Shown here piece by piece: positions 41,310 through 49,550 of a DNA stretch of 64,000 bases (its first letter is position 1; each line of letters begins with the position of its first letter). This DNA is from Cohnella sp. OV330 (GTDB lineage: Bacteria; Bacillota; Bacilli; Paenibacillales; Paenibacillaceae). The notes under the pieces were generated by a model, which had not been told where the DNA came from, did not search any database, and worked only from the letters and a program-made list of their open reading frames with translations. The position numbers and the translations under genes were made by a program. The stretch is from assembly GCF_900112065.1 (NCBI RefSeq), contig NZ_FOKE01000005.1:1-64000 (forward strand), written 5' to 3'.

Positions 41310-42044
41310 TCAAATGTATATGGAATCGCTAAAAGCCGATTCCGGGCAGGATCTGGCGAGCCTGAAGCCGAGATCGTCGATCCTAAACGCCGGATGGCTT
41401 CGGCGGCGAACCGTCGCCCCGCAGCCTCTCGCCTCCTCCGCCCAGCTGCCGCCGCGAAAGATCCGATAGGCGCCGTATACTTGCGCATCGTAGACGTCCC
41501 AGCACCATTCCCATACATTGCCGAGCATGTCGTAGAGCCCCCACGGATTCGGCAGCTTCCCGCCCACGATTCTCACGGCCCCTCCGGCGTTGTCCCGATA
41601 CCATGCGATCTCGTCCAAGTCTCCGTACCGGTAGCCGTCCGTGCCGGCTCGGCACGCATGCTGCCACTCGGCCTCCGTCGGAAGGCGATACCCATCCGCC
41701 TGACCGTCGAATGCGACCGTCTCTCCGTCCTCGCCAATGGCATAACAGGCCTTGAAGCCCGATCGACGCGACATCGCATTGCAAAAACGAATCGCGTCCA
41801 GCCAGGAAACATCCGTCACCGGACATTCGGCTAAGACTTCATCCTCTTCGATTCCGTACCGCTCCGTCCGGACGATCGCGTCGTACAGCCCGCGCGTCAC
41901 CGGCACCGGCGCCAGCAGAAACGAACCGACTTCCGCCATCCACGCGGTCTTTTTGCGGTCGTCCCTTAGATGGACGCATCCCGCGGGAATTTGCGCCATC
42001 GGATACGAAGCTGACTGGCTCTTGCGCCTATCGTATGGTTCCAT
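41310..42044 (-). CDS. SUMF1/FGE-fold protein lacking the first active-site Cys
   Basis: About 244 residues with the formylglycine-generating-enzyme fold: GSFLLAPVPVTRGLYDAIV, YRLPTEAEWQHACRAG, NPWGLYDMLGNVWEWCWD and FRGGSWAEEARGCGATVRRRSHP. In true FGE two Cys follow RGGS; here the first is replaced and only GC remains, so oxidase activity is unlikely. No sulfatase is nearby. The start is uncertain: ATG 42044, or GTG codons at 42059, 42068 or 42074 overlapping the DUF4180 stop. Confidence 0.8.
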   Translation of the reverse strand: MEPYDRRKSQSASYPMAQIPAGCVHLRDDRKKTAWMAEVGSFLLAPVPVTRGLYDAIVRTERYGIEEDEVLAECPVTDVSWLDAIRFCNAMSRRSGFKACYAIGEDGETVAFDGQADGYRLPTEAEWQHACRAGTDGYRYGDLDEIAWYRDNAGGAVRIVGGKLPNPWGLYDMLGNVWEWCWDVYDAQVYGAYRIFRGGSWAEEARGCGATVRRRSHPAFRIDDLGFRLARSCPESAFSDSIYI

Positions 42045-42073
42045 CTCGTCCGCAAACACCTCGTTCACGCGCA

Positions 42074-42448
42074 CTAACGCGTCGCGCCCAGCTTTTCGAT
42101 CGCCTGCGGCTCCGTCGGCAAGAAAAAAAGATCCCTGCCCTGATTGCATTCATAAATAAAATCGCGAAAGCTCTTGCTCGCGCTCGTATACCCCGAAAAG
42201 TCGCCGACGATCGCGAGCTTCACCTGATAATTGACGAATTTCTGCGCGATCTCCCCGGCCAATCCCGTCTTCAGATCGTAAAACCCGGTGCCCAGCATCG
42301 TCCCGTCGATCACGATTCGATCGAAACCTGTCTCGTACCGTACGTTCGCCATCATATCCAGCGCGGATTGAACGTCCCCGATGACGTCCCCGCTCACGAC
42401 GGCCACGGGCTCGCGCCCTTCCGCCTCGGCTTTCGTTATTTTCCACAT
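42074..42448 (-). CDS. DUF4180 domain protein
   Basis: A 124-residue soluble protein matching the DUF4180 pattern: an N-terminal strand region (PVAVVSGDVIGDVQSALDMMANVRYETGFDRIVI), FYDLKTGLAGEIAQKFVNYQVKLAIVGDF, then SKSFRDFIYECNQGRDLFFLPTEPQAIEKL. Function unknown; such genes often sit next to TetR regulators, as here. The TetR gene ends 22 bp upstream, so both are probably one operon with the SUMF1-like gene. Confidence 0.85.
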   Translation of the reverse strand: MWKITKAEAEGREPVAVVSGDVIGDVQSALDMMANVRYETGFDRIVIDGTMLGTGFYDLKTGLAGEIAQKFVNYQVKLAIVGDFSGYTSASKSFRDFIYECNQGRDLFFLPTEPQAIEKLGATR

Positions 42449-42470
42449 GTTCTTCTCCTCCTTTGTTCGC

Positions 42471-43127
42471 TCATTTACGCTTCATGAAGCGTCTAGCGAA
42501 TTCCTCGCCGATGTACCGGTTGTCCGCGCCGCTGGCGGGCGCCACATTCGCTACGCGGAAGAAGCTCAAGCCCACGACCATGGCCATCAAGCCATACGCC
42601 GCGCTGTGCGCATCCGGCGCCGACATCTCACCCGTCCGGTCGCCGAATTCGAAAATCCGCGCGATGCCCGCCAGATCCCTCTCGTAGCTGCCTGATACCA
42701 CCTCGCGCAGCTTCGGATCCACGGCTGCCCGCGAAAAAAATTGGACGAACAATCGGCCTTGGTCTTCGTACGGAATGCGCATCTCCCCGATCCCGTCCAG
42801 CTGCGACACGCTGACGCTCGCTCCCGCATCCTGCCCCGCCGGAGGCAGCATATGCTTGAGCGCAATCTCGAGCATCGCCCCCGCCGTCATGCCGTCCGAT
42901 ATCTCCGCTTCGATCTTCGCGCCGTAGTACGCCATGAACGACTTGAACGCTTCGGTCGTCAGCTCGTCCTTGTTTTTGTAATAATAGGTGACGACGCCCT
43001 TCGAGCAGCCCGCCTGATCCGCGACCTTGTCCAGCGTCATCCCGTCGATGCCGTACCTGCTGATGCAGACGAGCGTCGCGTTGACGACGTCGGCCCTGCG
43101 TCTCGGCTCCATTCCGACTTTGGGCAT
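42471..43127 (-). CDS. TetR/AcrR-family regulator
   Basis: A 218-residue repressor-type protein. The N-terminal HTH is RADVVNATLVCISRYGIDGMTLDKVADQAGCSKGVVTYYYKNKDEL. The C-terminal domain resembles the BetI subgroup. A palindromic operator stands 13 bp upstream of its start, so autoregulation of the TetR/DUF4180/SUMF1-like operon is likely. Confidence 0.9.
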   Translation of the reverse strand: MPKVGMEPRRRADVVNATLVCISRYGIDGMTLDKVADQAGCSKGVVTYYYKNKDELTTEAFKSFMAYYGAKIEAEISDGMTAGAMLEIALKHMLPPAGQDAGASVSVSQLDGIGEMRIPYEDQGRLFVQFFSRAAVDPKLREVVSGSYERDLAGIARIFEFGDRTGEMSAPDAHSAAYGLMAMVVGLSFFRVANVAPASGADNRYIGEEFARRFMKRK

Positions 43128-43140
43128 GGTATCGCCTCCG

Positions 43141-43172
43141 TTTATTTATACTGATCAGTCGGAATAAATAAA
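43141..43172. promoter_or_regulatory. Palindromic operator upstream of the TetR gene
   Basis: TTTATTTAT at the left and AATAAATAAA at the right flank a CTGATCAG centre. The imperfect dyad lies immediately ahead of the TetR start at 43127 and is the natural binding site for its product. Confidence 0.55.
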
Positions 43173-43246
43173 GCTTAGACGATGAACCCAATTGTTGTCA
43201 ATTCCCCCCTTACTTCACTCCTAAATACCGTCCTTTCCGCAGAATC

Positions 43247-43326
43247 GTTCACTCATGCCCGGATTGTTCACCGTTCAATCCCTTTTTCGTTCACGACTGG
43301 GGAATTCAGCCACTGTATCCGTTCAC
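43247..43326 (+). promoter_or_regulatory. Repeated GTTCAC motifs before the AraC regulator gene
   Basis: GTTCAC occurs at 43247, 43266, 43289 and 43321, and GTTCAA at 43273. A TATAAT -10 follows at 43337-43342. The same hexamer forms an inverted pair upstream of the LplB-type permease gene (49438-49448), suggesting a shared regulator site. Confidence 0.45.
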
Positions 43327-43397
43327 ATCCCGAATATATAATGATACAAACACCTTCGATCCGATCGATGCCATAGAAACCCGAAGGGAGCCCATCG

Positions 43398-45626
43398 ATG
43401 CGCTTAAACCGAATCCGCCGCAACGGAAAGCTGTACGTGAGAATTTTGCTGGGACTCACCTTGAGCATCGTCCTCGTCCTGATCGCGAGCAACTTCATCT
43501 TCTACCTCATCTTCACGGGCGTGCTGCAGGACGAAGCCGTCGAAAACGATCTCGCCAATCTTCGGCAGACGGGCAAGGCCGTCGCCAACACGACCGAAAG
43601 CGCGCAGACGGTCGCCTTCCAGATTTACCGCAACAGCGCGATTACGAAGATGCTCTATTACAGCAAGCCCGACGCCTTCGATACGCAAGCCGCGATGCTG
43701 GATTTACGCAATTATTTATCGACGATGCCCTTCATTCAATCGATCTACGTCTACAATCCGGCCTCCGGCTACTACTATATCGCAGCGCAAAACGGCCAGG
43801 AAGGCATCTGGCGCGAGTCGGAGGTACAGGACGCGGGCATCCTCGATATTTTGGGCCGCTACAGGGACTACAAGCCGTTTACGCCGATCCCGCGGACGAT
43901 CAAGTCGGCTGCGGCCAACGCGCCGGATCTCGGCGTCTATACGTACCTGTGCTACGATGCCATCAACTTCAACCGGGAGATCAACTCCGCCGTCATCGTC
44001 AACCTGTCGGCATCCTGGATCAACCGGGAGCTAGGCAAAACGGAAACCGCAAGCGCCGGGCGCACGTACCTGCTCGACGATCACGACGTCGTGCGTTCCG
44101 TCGACGATCTCATGAGCGCGAAGCTGGGCGAGTCGGATCTCGCGCTTCTTCAAAGCTTCGTAGCCAAGCCCGAATCCGGCTTCGCCGTCGCCGAGTTCGA
44201 GGGCGCGAAGTCGCTTATTACATACACGGCGCCTACGCCTTACGAATGGCACTACGTCCGGATCACGCCGTACGGGGAGATCACGCAAAAGACGAAGGAC
44301 ATTCGCGGCAAAACGCTGCAGGTCGCAGGCGCGATCCTCGCCGTCGGGCTGCTGCTGTCCTGGCTCATGTCCCGTTATCTATATGTGCCGATCAACCGGA
44401 TCGAGAAGCGCATGTCCGACCTGGAATCGGAAAAGCGCAACAGCAGCTACACGCTGCGCCAGAATACGCTGCGCAAGCTCATTCAGATCCAGGACTTCGA
44501 TCCGGCCTTCCAGCTTGAAAAGCTGCGCAGCGCCGGCATCGCCTTCGACTTCACGCAGCCGTATCAACTCGCACTCCTGCGGATCGACGGCTTCGATCGG
44601 GTACGCAGCCAGAGCCCCAAGGACCTGCTCACGTACAAATTCGCGATCATGAATATCGCCGCCGAGATCTCGTCTAAGCTGTACGGCGCAGATACGGTGG
44701 ATTTAGAAGACGACTGCATTCTAATGCTGATCAATACCGGCGGAAAGGAGCAGGACGCGGAGGCGCTGCTCGCCATGCTCAAGGAGATCCAGGATGCGTG
44801 CGCGGAGTTTCTGCGCATCGGCCTCACGGTGTCGCTGACGCCGGCCACCAAGAGCCCGCACGAGCTGCACGCCATGTACAAGCTCGCCCGGGAAGCCACC
44901 GATCGCCGCTTCTTCAGAGGCTGCGGCGCGATCATCGAGGCGACGCCCGGCCCCGGCGACCGCCACTCCTTTTCCGTCGGCAAGGAAAAAAAGATGCTGG
45001 ACGCCCTCGTCGCGGGCAAAGCGGAGGAAGCGGCCGCCCTGTACCGGGACATCCTCCTCGAGACCGCCGACTCGCCGTTCAGAGTCACGCAATCCGCGGC
45101 AAACCATGTGGCCGTCACGCTCGGCAACATGCTGGCGGAGATCGAGCGGAACGGCTCGCTGCAGCTCGGCATCGGCGCGGAGCTCAGCATTCCCGGCATC
45201 GATCAATTCGAGACGCTCGACGGGCTGACGGAAGCGATGGGCCGTTTTTTCGGCCAGCTGAGCGCCAAGGTGTTCGAGAAGCGAAGCAACAAGCAGGAGG
45301 ATCTGATCCGCAAAATCAACGCGCTCATCGAGACCCGGTACGACGATTCGAACCTGAGCCTGAATTCGATCTCCGAGGAGCTGAAAATGTCGACCTACCA
45401 TGTGAGCCGCGTCTATCGTCAGCATACGTTCACGACGATCGTAGACATGATCAACAACGTCCGCATCGAAAAAGCGAAGGCGATCCTCATGTCGTCGGAC
45501 GATCCGGTCGCCGAGGTCGCGGAGCGGACCGGCTTCACGAACAGCTCCTACTTTCACCGCATGTTCAAGAAGCTAACCGGCGTGACGCCGGTGGAATTCC
45601 GCAAGGCGCAGGGCGGGCAGCAGTAA
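43398..45626 (+). CDS. Membrane-bound AraC-family regulator of sugar uptake
   Basis: A 742-residue protein. Helix 1 (about 14-40) and helix 2 (about 308-330) bracket an extracellular dCache-like sensor. A cytosolic region follows, and a C-terminal double HTH of AraC type (about 640-740) contains LSLNSISEELKMSTYHVSRVYRQHT and VAEVAERTGFTNSSYFHRMFKKLTGVTPVEFRK. Such regulators in Paenibacillaceae control adjacent oligosaccharide ABC transporters, here the minus-strand genes that follow. RBS AAGGGAG precedes ATG. Confidence 0.9.
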   Translation: MRLNRIRRNGKLYVRILLGLTLSIVLVLIASNFIFYLIFTGVLQDEAVENDLANLRQTGKAVANTTESAQTVAFQIYRNSAITKMLYYSKPDAFDTQAAMLDLRNYLSTMPFIQSIYVYNPASGYYYIAAQNGQEGIWRESEVQDAGILDILGRYRDYKPFTPIPRTIKSAAANAPDLGVYTYLCYDAINFNREINSAVIVNLSASWINRELGKTETASAGRTYLLDDHDVVRSVDDLMSAKLGESDLALLQSFVAKPESGFAVAEFEGAKSLITYTAPTPYEWHYVRITPYGEITQKTKDIRGKTLQVAGAILAVGLLLSWLMSRYLYVPINRIEKRMSDLESEKRNSSYTLRQNTLRKLIQIQDFDPAFQLEKLRSAGIAFDFTQPYQLALLRIDGFDRVRSQSPKDLLTYKFAIMNIAAEISSKLYGADTVDLEDDCILMLINTGGKEQDAEALLAMLKEIQDACAEFLRIGLTVSLTPATKSPHELHAMYKLAREATDRRFFRGCGAIIEATPGPGDRHSFSVGKEKKMLDALVAGKAEEAAALYRDILLETADSPFRVTQSAANHVAVTLGNMLAEIERNGSLQLGIGAELSIPGIDQFETLDGLTEAMGRFFGQLSAKVFEKRSNKQEDLIRKINALIETRYDDSNLSLNSISEELKMSTYHVSRVYRQHTFTTIVDMINNVRIEKAKAILMSSDDPVAEVAERTGFTNSSYFHRMFKKLTGVTPVEFRKAQGGQQ

Positions 45627-45670
45627 CAGAGAGTTCGTAACTCCATGAGTGGCCCGACCCGCTACGCAAA

Positions 45671-45717
45671 AGACCTGCTGGCAACCGCCATCGAGCGGCT
45701 CCCTGCAGGTCTTCTTT
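45671..45717 (+). terminator. Terminator after the AraC regulator gene
   Basis: AGACCTGC (45671-45678) pairs with GCAGGTCT (45705-45712) with further pairing inside, followed by TCTTT. It separates the convergent regulator and binding-protein genes and could serve both. Confidence 0.7.
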
Positions 45718-45742
45718 ACCGTCGCCGTATCTAAGCAAAGTC

Positions 45743-47359
45743 TTACTGGATGCCCGACTCGCTCAGATACGCGAGCCATTGCTTCTTGTACGACTCCTGG
45801 ATTTTGTCGAGGCCCGCCTTCTTCGCCTTGTCCATGAACGTCTTCACGCCGCCTTCGACGTCTTTGACTTGGCCGGCCAGCAGCGGGAACAGATACTGCT
45901 TCTCGACCTGCTCGAGGGCCGACCTCTCCGCCTGATACTCCGTATAATCTTCCGCGAAGCCGGTGTAGATGTCGGGCTTTTGTACCTTGTCGAGCTGGTC
46001 GAAGATCGCCTTGACGCCGTCGTAGCTCGGCTCGAACAGCATGAACTCGGGATTGCGCCACGCCCAGCCCTGCATGCCCTCGCGCGGGAAGCCGTTCGTG
46101 TTGGCGTCGCCGACCATCTTGTAGTACCCGCCGTCGACCGTGTAGTTCGTGCCCTCGAAGCCGTACTGGGTCAGCAGGTTGTAGCGTTTGTCCAGCACCA
46201 TCTTCTCGTAGAAGGCCAGCGCGCGCTCGGCGTTTTTGCTGCTCGCCGGGATGGCGAAGCCGTTGTGGATCGGATGTACCGGCGTCGCATAGCCCGTCGC
46301 GACCGCGAACGGCGTGTAGCCGAGCTCCCAATCCGGATGAAGCGATTTCATATTGCCGTTCGTCTGGTTGAAGCGCGTCGGATTGTCTCCGAGCATCGCC
46401 GCCGCCGTGCCGTTGACGAGCTTTTCCTGGTTGGTCGCCTTTTCGTTGAGCTCGTTTTTGGAGAAGTAGCCTTTATCCGCCCAGCTCTTGAACCGCTTCA
46501 GATCCTCGAGCTGCTCCGGCGATCCCCAATAGGAAGTCATCTCGGCCGGCTTGTCGTACGAGGCGAACATGCCGTACGGCAGGGCGCCGACCTTTTTGCG
46601 GAAGACGTCGAGGTACGTGTCGTTCAGCGAACCGCGAACGTCCGATCCGATCGCGAGCGGCTGCAGGGTCGGCTCGTTTTTCTTGATGCCGTCCATGTAG
46701 GCTTCGAAGGTCGGGATGTCGACCGGCGTAGGCAAATTATACTTTTTGCGCAGATCCTCGCGCCAGACGAAGCCGTTGGTGACGTATTCCTGATACGTCG
46801 CGGGCACCGTGTAGATCTTGCCGTTGATCTTGACGGCGTTCCACATGTCCTTCGGCACGAAGTCGTTCAACGCCGGCGCGGCGGTCGGCAGCAGATCGTC
46901 CAGCGGTTGGAAGGCGCCCTTCTTGGCGTATTGCTGGTACTGCGTCCAGTCGGCCGTGAAGATCAGATCGACGTCCTGTCCGGTCGACAGCAGCAGCTTG
47001 TACTTCTGGTCCCAATCCGTCCAGGTCGTGAAGTTGAACGTGACGGTCGCGTTCAGGTCCTCCTGCGCCATCTTGTTGATCTCGGCTTCGACCTTCGGCA
47101 GGTCCTTCGGCGCGTTGCCGAGCATGTAGAATTGAAGATGCACCTTCTTGGAAGTATCGATGCCTGCAGGCACAGCGGAGGCGGCAGCGGACGACGAAGC
47201 CGCCGCGGACGAAGATTGCGATGCCGAAGGAGACGCCTTGGCGGGCTCGGACGAAGCGCCGGCCTCCCCGTTGTTGCTGCCGCTGCAGCCCGCGAACACC
47301 GATGCCATGAGCGCCATGGACAGCGCGACTCCCGCTGATTTGTTTACGTTTTTTAGCAT
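45743..47359 (-). CDS. Sugar ABC transporter binding lipoprotein 1
   Basis: A 538-residue lipoprotein with lipobox VFAGC, a Ser/Ala-rich linker (about 30-62), then a large solute-binding fold (VHLQFYMLGNAPKDLPKVEAEIN to the C-terminal YKKQWLAYLSESGI) of the LipO/DUF3502-like group. It is encoded downstream of the LplB/LplC permeases. It is strongly similar along its length to the second binding protein at 49551. Confidence 0.9.
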   Translation of the reverse strand: MLKNVNKSAGVALSMALMASVFAGCSGSNNGEAGASSEPAKASPSASQSSSAAASSSAAASAVPAGIDTSKKVHLQFYMLGNAPKDLPKVEAEINKMAQEDLNATVTFNFTTWTDWDQKYKLLLSTGQDVDLIFTADWTQYQQYAKKGAFQPLDDLLPTAAPALNDFVPKDMWNAVKINGKIYTVPATYQEYVTNGFVWREDLRKKYNLPTPVDIPTFEAYMDGIKKNEPTLQPLAIGSDVRGSLNDTYLDVFRKKVGALPYGMFASYDKPAEMTSYWGSPEQLEDLKRFKSWADKGYFSKNELNEKATNQEKLVNGTAAAMLGDNPTRFNQTNGNMKSLHPDWELGYTPFAVATGYATPVHPIHNGFAIPASSKNAERALAFYEKMVLDKRYNLLTQYGFEGTNYTVDGGYYKMVGDANTNGFPREGMQGWAWRNPEFMLFEPSYDGVKAIFDQLDKVQKPDIYTGFAEDYTEYQAERSALEQVEKQYLFPLLAGQVKDVEGGVKTFMDKAKKAGLDKIQESYKKQWLAYLSESGIQ

Positions 47360-47416
47360 ATGAATCCTCCCTGTTCAAGTGATGATCTATGTTAGCCGGA
47401 CATGCGCGCATGCCGG

Positions 47417-47446
47417 TTCTAACCGCTTCTAATCGTTTCTAATCGT
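47417..47446. repeat. Three 10-bp direct repeats between LplC and binding protein 1
   Basis: TTCTAACCGC is followed by two exact copies of TTCTAATCGT, one helical turn apart. A 12-bp perfect palindrome CATGCGCGCATG lies beside them at 47401-47412. The gap between the two genes is 97 bp, so this may be a local regulator site. Confidence 0.55.
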
Positions 47447-47456
47447 TCAGGCCGAG

Positions 47457-48350
47457 CTAGCCTTTGACCGCGCCGATCGTGAGGCCCTTGACGAAGTACC
47501 GCTGCACGAAGGGATACAGGAGCAGGATCGGCCCCGTGACGACGACCGCCATCGACATCTTCATCGTCTCCGAGGGGATGCCCTCCGAGAGGATGATGCC
47601 GGCACCCGCGCCGATGCTCGTCAGGAACGACGACGTATTGATAATGTTGTACAGGTAAAATTGCAGCTGGTACTTGGCGGTGTCGTTGATGAAGAGGGCG
47701 GACGAGAACCAGTCGTTCCAATAGTGAAGCGCGAGAAACAGCCCGATGGTCGCGAGGCCCGGCACCGCCAGCGGCATCACGATGCGCCAATAGATCAGGA
47801 AGTCTCCCGCGCCGTCGATCTTCGCCGACTCGACGACCTCGTCCGGCACGGCCGAACCGATGAAGCTTCGCATCAGAATGATAAGGAAAGGCGTCATGAG
47901 CGAAGGCCAGATAAGCGCATAATACGAGTCGGTGAATTTCAAATAGTTGTTGACCAGCATGTAATAAGGCACGAGTCCGCCGCCGAACAGCGTCGTGAAG
48001 TAGATGAAAAAGGAGAAGAAATTCCGGTACTTGAAATCCTTGCGCTGCAGCACGTAGCCGGCCATCGTCATGAGCAGCAGGCCGATCGCCGTGCCGGCGA
48101 CGGTGACCGTCGACGTCACCCCGTACGCGCGCAGCACCTCGTCGGGTACCTGGAAGATGACCTTGTAGCCTTCCCAGGAAAAGTCCTTCGGCCACAAGCT
48201 GTAGCCGTCGCGGATGATCGAGGCGTTGCTCGTGAAGGAGGCCGACACGATCAAGAGGAACGGCAGGATGCACAAGATGCTCCCGGCGACGACGACGGCA
48301 TGCGCGATGAGCTGAAACCAGACGGACGAGCGGTCTTCCTTGATTTTCAT
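47457..48350 (-). CDS. Carbohydrate ABC transporter permease (LplC-like)
   Basis: A 297-residue permease with six helices. The EAA loop is ESAKIDGAGDFLIYWRIVMPLAVPGLATIG, and it ends YFVKGLTIGAVKG, a feature of the LplC/YtcP group. Its start is 12 bp after the LplB-like stop. The ATPase for this importer is not in the operon; MsmX-like shared ATPases usually serve such systems. Confidence 0.92.
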   Translation of the reverse strand: MKIKEDRSSVWFQLIAHAVVVAGSILCILPFLLIVSASFTSNASIIRDGYSLWPKDFSWEGYKVIFQVPDEVLRAYGVTSTVTVAGTAIGLLLMTMAGYVLQRKDFKYRNFFSFFIYFTTLFGGGLVPYYMLVNNYLKFTDSYYALIWPSLMTPFLIILMRSFIGSAVPDEVVESAKIDGAGDFLIYWRIVMPLAVPGLATIGLFLALHYWNDWFSSALFINDTAKYQLQFYLYNIINTSSFLTSIGAGAGIILSEGIPSETMKMSMAVVVTGPILLLYPFVQRYFVKGLTIGAVKG

Positions 48351-48362
48351 GCGATTCCCCTC

Positions 48363-49286
48363 CTAGAACAGCGCGTATTCCTTGTTGATTTTGCGGATGA
48401 TCCCGTTGACGACCATGATCAGGGTGAAGCCGAACAGCGATTGATAAACGCCCGCCGCCGTCGCCATGCCCATGTCGAACGTCACCTTGAGCGAGCGGTA
48501 CACGTACGTATCGAGGATGTCGGTCGTGCTGTACAGCAGGCCGTTGTTGCCGACCATTTGGTAGAACAGGTCGAATTGTCCCTTCATGATCGTGCCGAGC
48601 GAGAAGAGCAGCAGAATCACGAACGTATTTTTCAACATCGGAAGCGTGATGTGCCAGGCCCGCTGGAACGTGTTCGCGCCGTCGATTTTCGCAGCCTCGT
48701 AGTAGTCCTCGCCGATGCCGGTGATCGCGGCCAGATAGATGACCATGCTGTAGCCGAAGCTTTTCCACAGATAGAACACGACGATGAGCAGGATCCAGAC
48801 CTTCGGCTTGCTGTACACGTCGACCGGATCCGCGCCGAGCGCTTTAAGGACGGTGTTGAGCACGCCGTGCTCGAAGTTGAAAATGTTGAACACGATGACG
48901 CTCAGGATAACGAAGGAGACGAAGTACGGCAGGAACAGCACGGACTGCGTGATTTTTTTGAACCACTTGCTCTTCACCTCGCTGACGAGGATCGCCACGG
49001 TCACGGAGAGCGCGTTGCCGAGCCCGATGAAGATCAGGTTGTAGCCGATCGTGTTGTACGTCAGCTCCGTCAGCTTGCCCGATCTCCATAAGAACTCGAA
49101 GTTTTTGAGTCCGATGAAGTCCATTCGGAAAAGCGGGGTGTTGAAGTCGAACCGGACGAACGCGTAGTAGATGCCGACCATCGGAACATAATTGTTCACG
49201 AGGAAGTACGCGAGGACCGGCAGCAGCATGAGGAACAAGGTGCGATTTTTGATCAATTCTTGCACGAAGCCGTATTTTTTCGGCAC
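48363..49286 (-). CDS. Carbohydrate ABC transporter permease (LplB-like)
   Basis: A 307-residue permease with six helices and the EAA loop EAAKIDGANTFQRAWHITLPMLKNTFVILLLFSLG. The N-terminus QELIKNRTLFLMLLPVLAYFLVNNYVPMVGIYYAF is characteristic of LplB/YteP proteins. It is first in a three-gene unit with LplC and binding protein 1. Confidence 0.92.
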   Translation of the reverse strand: MPKKYGFVQELIKNRTLFLMLLPVLAYFLVNNYVPMVGIYYAFVRFDFNTPLFRMDFIGLKNFEFLWRSGKLTELTYNTIGYNLIFIGLGNALSVTVAILVSEVKSKWFKKITQSVLFLPYFVSFVILSVIVFNIFNFEHGVLNTVLKALGADPVDVYSKPKVWILLIVVFYLWKSFGYSMVIYLAAITGIGEDYYEAAKIDGANTFQRAWHITLPMLKNTFVILLLFSLGTIMKGQFDLFYQMVGNNGLLYSTTDILDTYVYRSLKVTFDMGMATAAGVYQSLFGFTLIMVVNGIIRKINKEYALF

Positions 49287-49410
49287 GGCGTCCAGCCCCT
49301 CCTTTACGCCTTCTAGCGTCTATTGGGTTAGTGAACTCCGCAAAGGGCGGCGCCTTCCGGATTGATTCCAACTATAGGGGGCGCGCGGCCGGCGCCATAG
49401 TGACAATCCC

Positions 49411-49448
49411 GTTCAGTCCTGAAGGATCGTGCGGTTTGTTCAGTGAAC
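49411..49448. promoter_or_regulatory. GTTCA dyads upstream of the LplB-like gene
   Basis: Two dyads occur: GTTCAGTCCTGAA at 49411-49423 and GTTCAGTGAAC at 49438-49448. They lie in the gap ahead of the permease operon and share the hexamer repeated before the AraC regulator gene. Confidence 0.45.
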
Positions 49449-49484
49449 GATTGTGACTTTTCTGCACAAATGCAGGATTTCGCG

Positions 49485-49520
49485 CAAAAAAAAGCATGCG
49501 ATCGCGGGGATCGCATGCTT
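49485..49520 (-). terminator. Terminator of binding protein 2
   Basis: AAGCATGCGATC pairs perfectly with GATCGCATGCTT around GCGGG. On the minus strand a run of T residues follows. It lies 31 bp after the stop of the gene at 49551 and separates it from the LplB/LplC operon. Confidence 0.88.
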
Positions 49521-49550
49521 GTGCTTCCAATTAAGACCGACTTTGCACCG

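Noticed and set aside
41310..42044. Functional formylglycine-generating enzyme
   Set aside because: The first active-site Cys is missing and no sulfatase gene is close.
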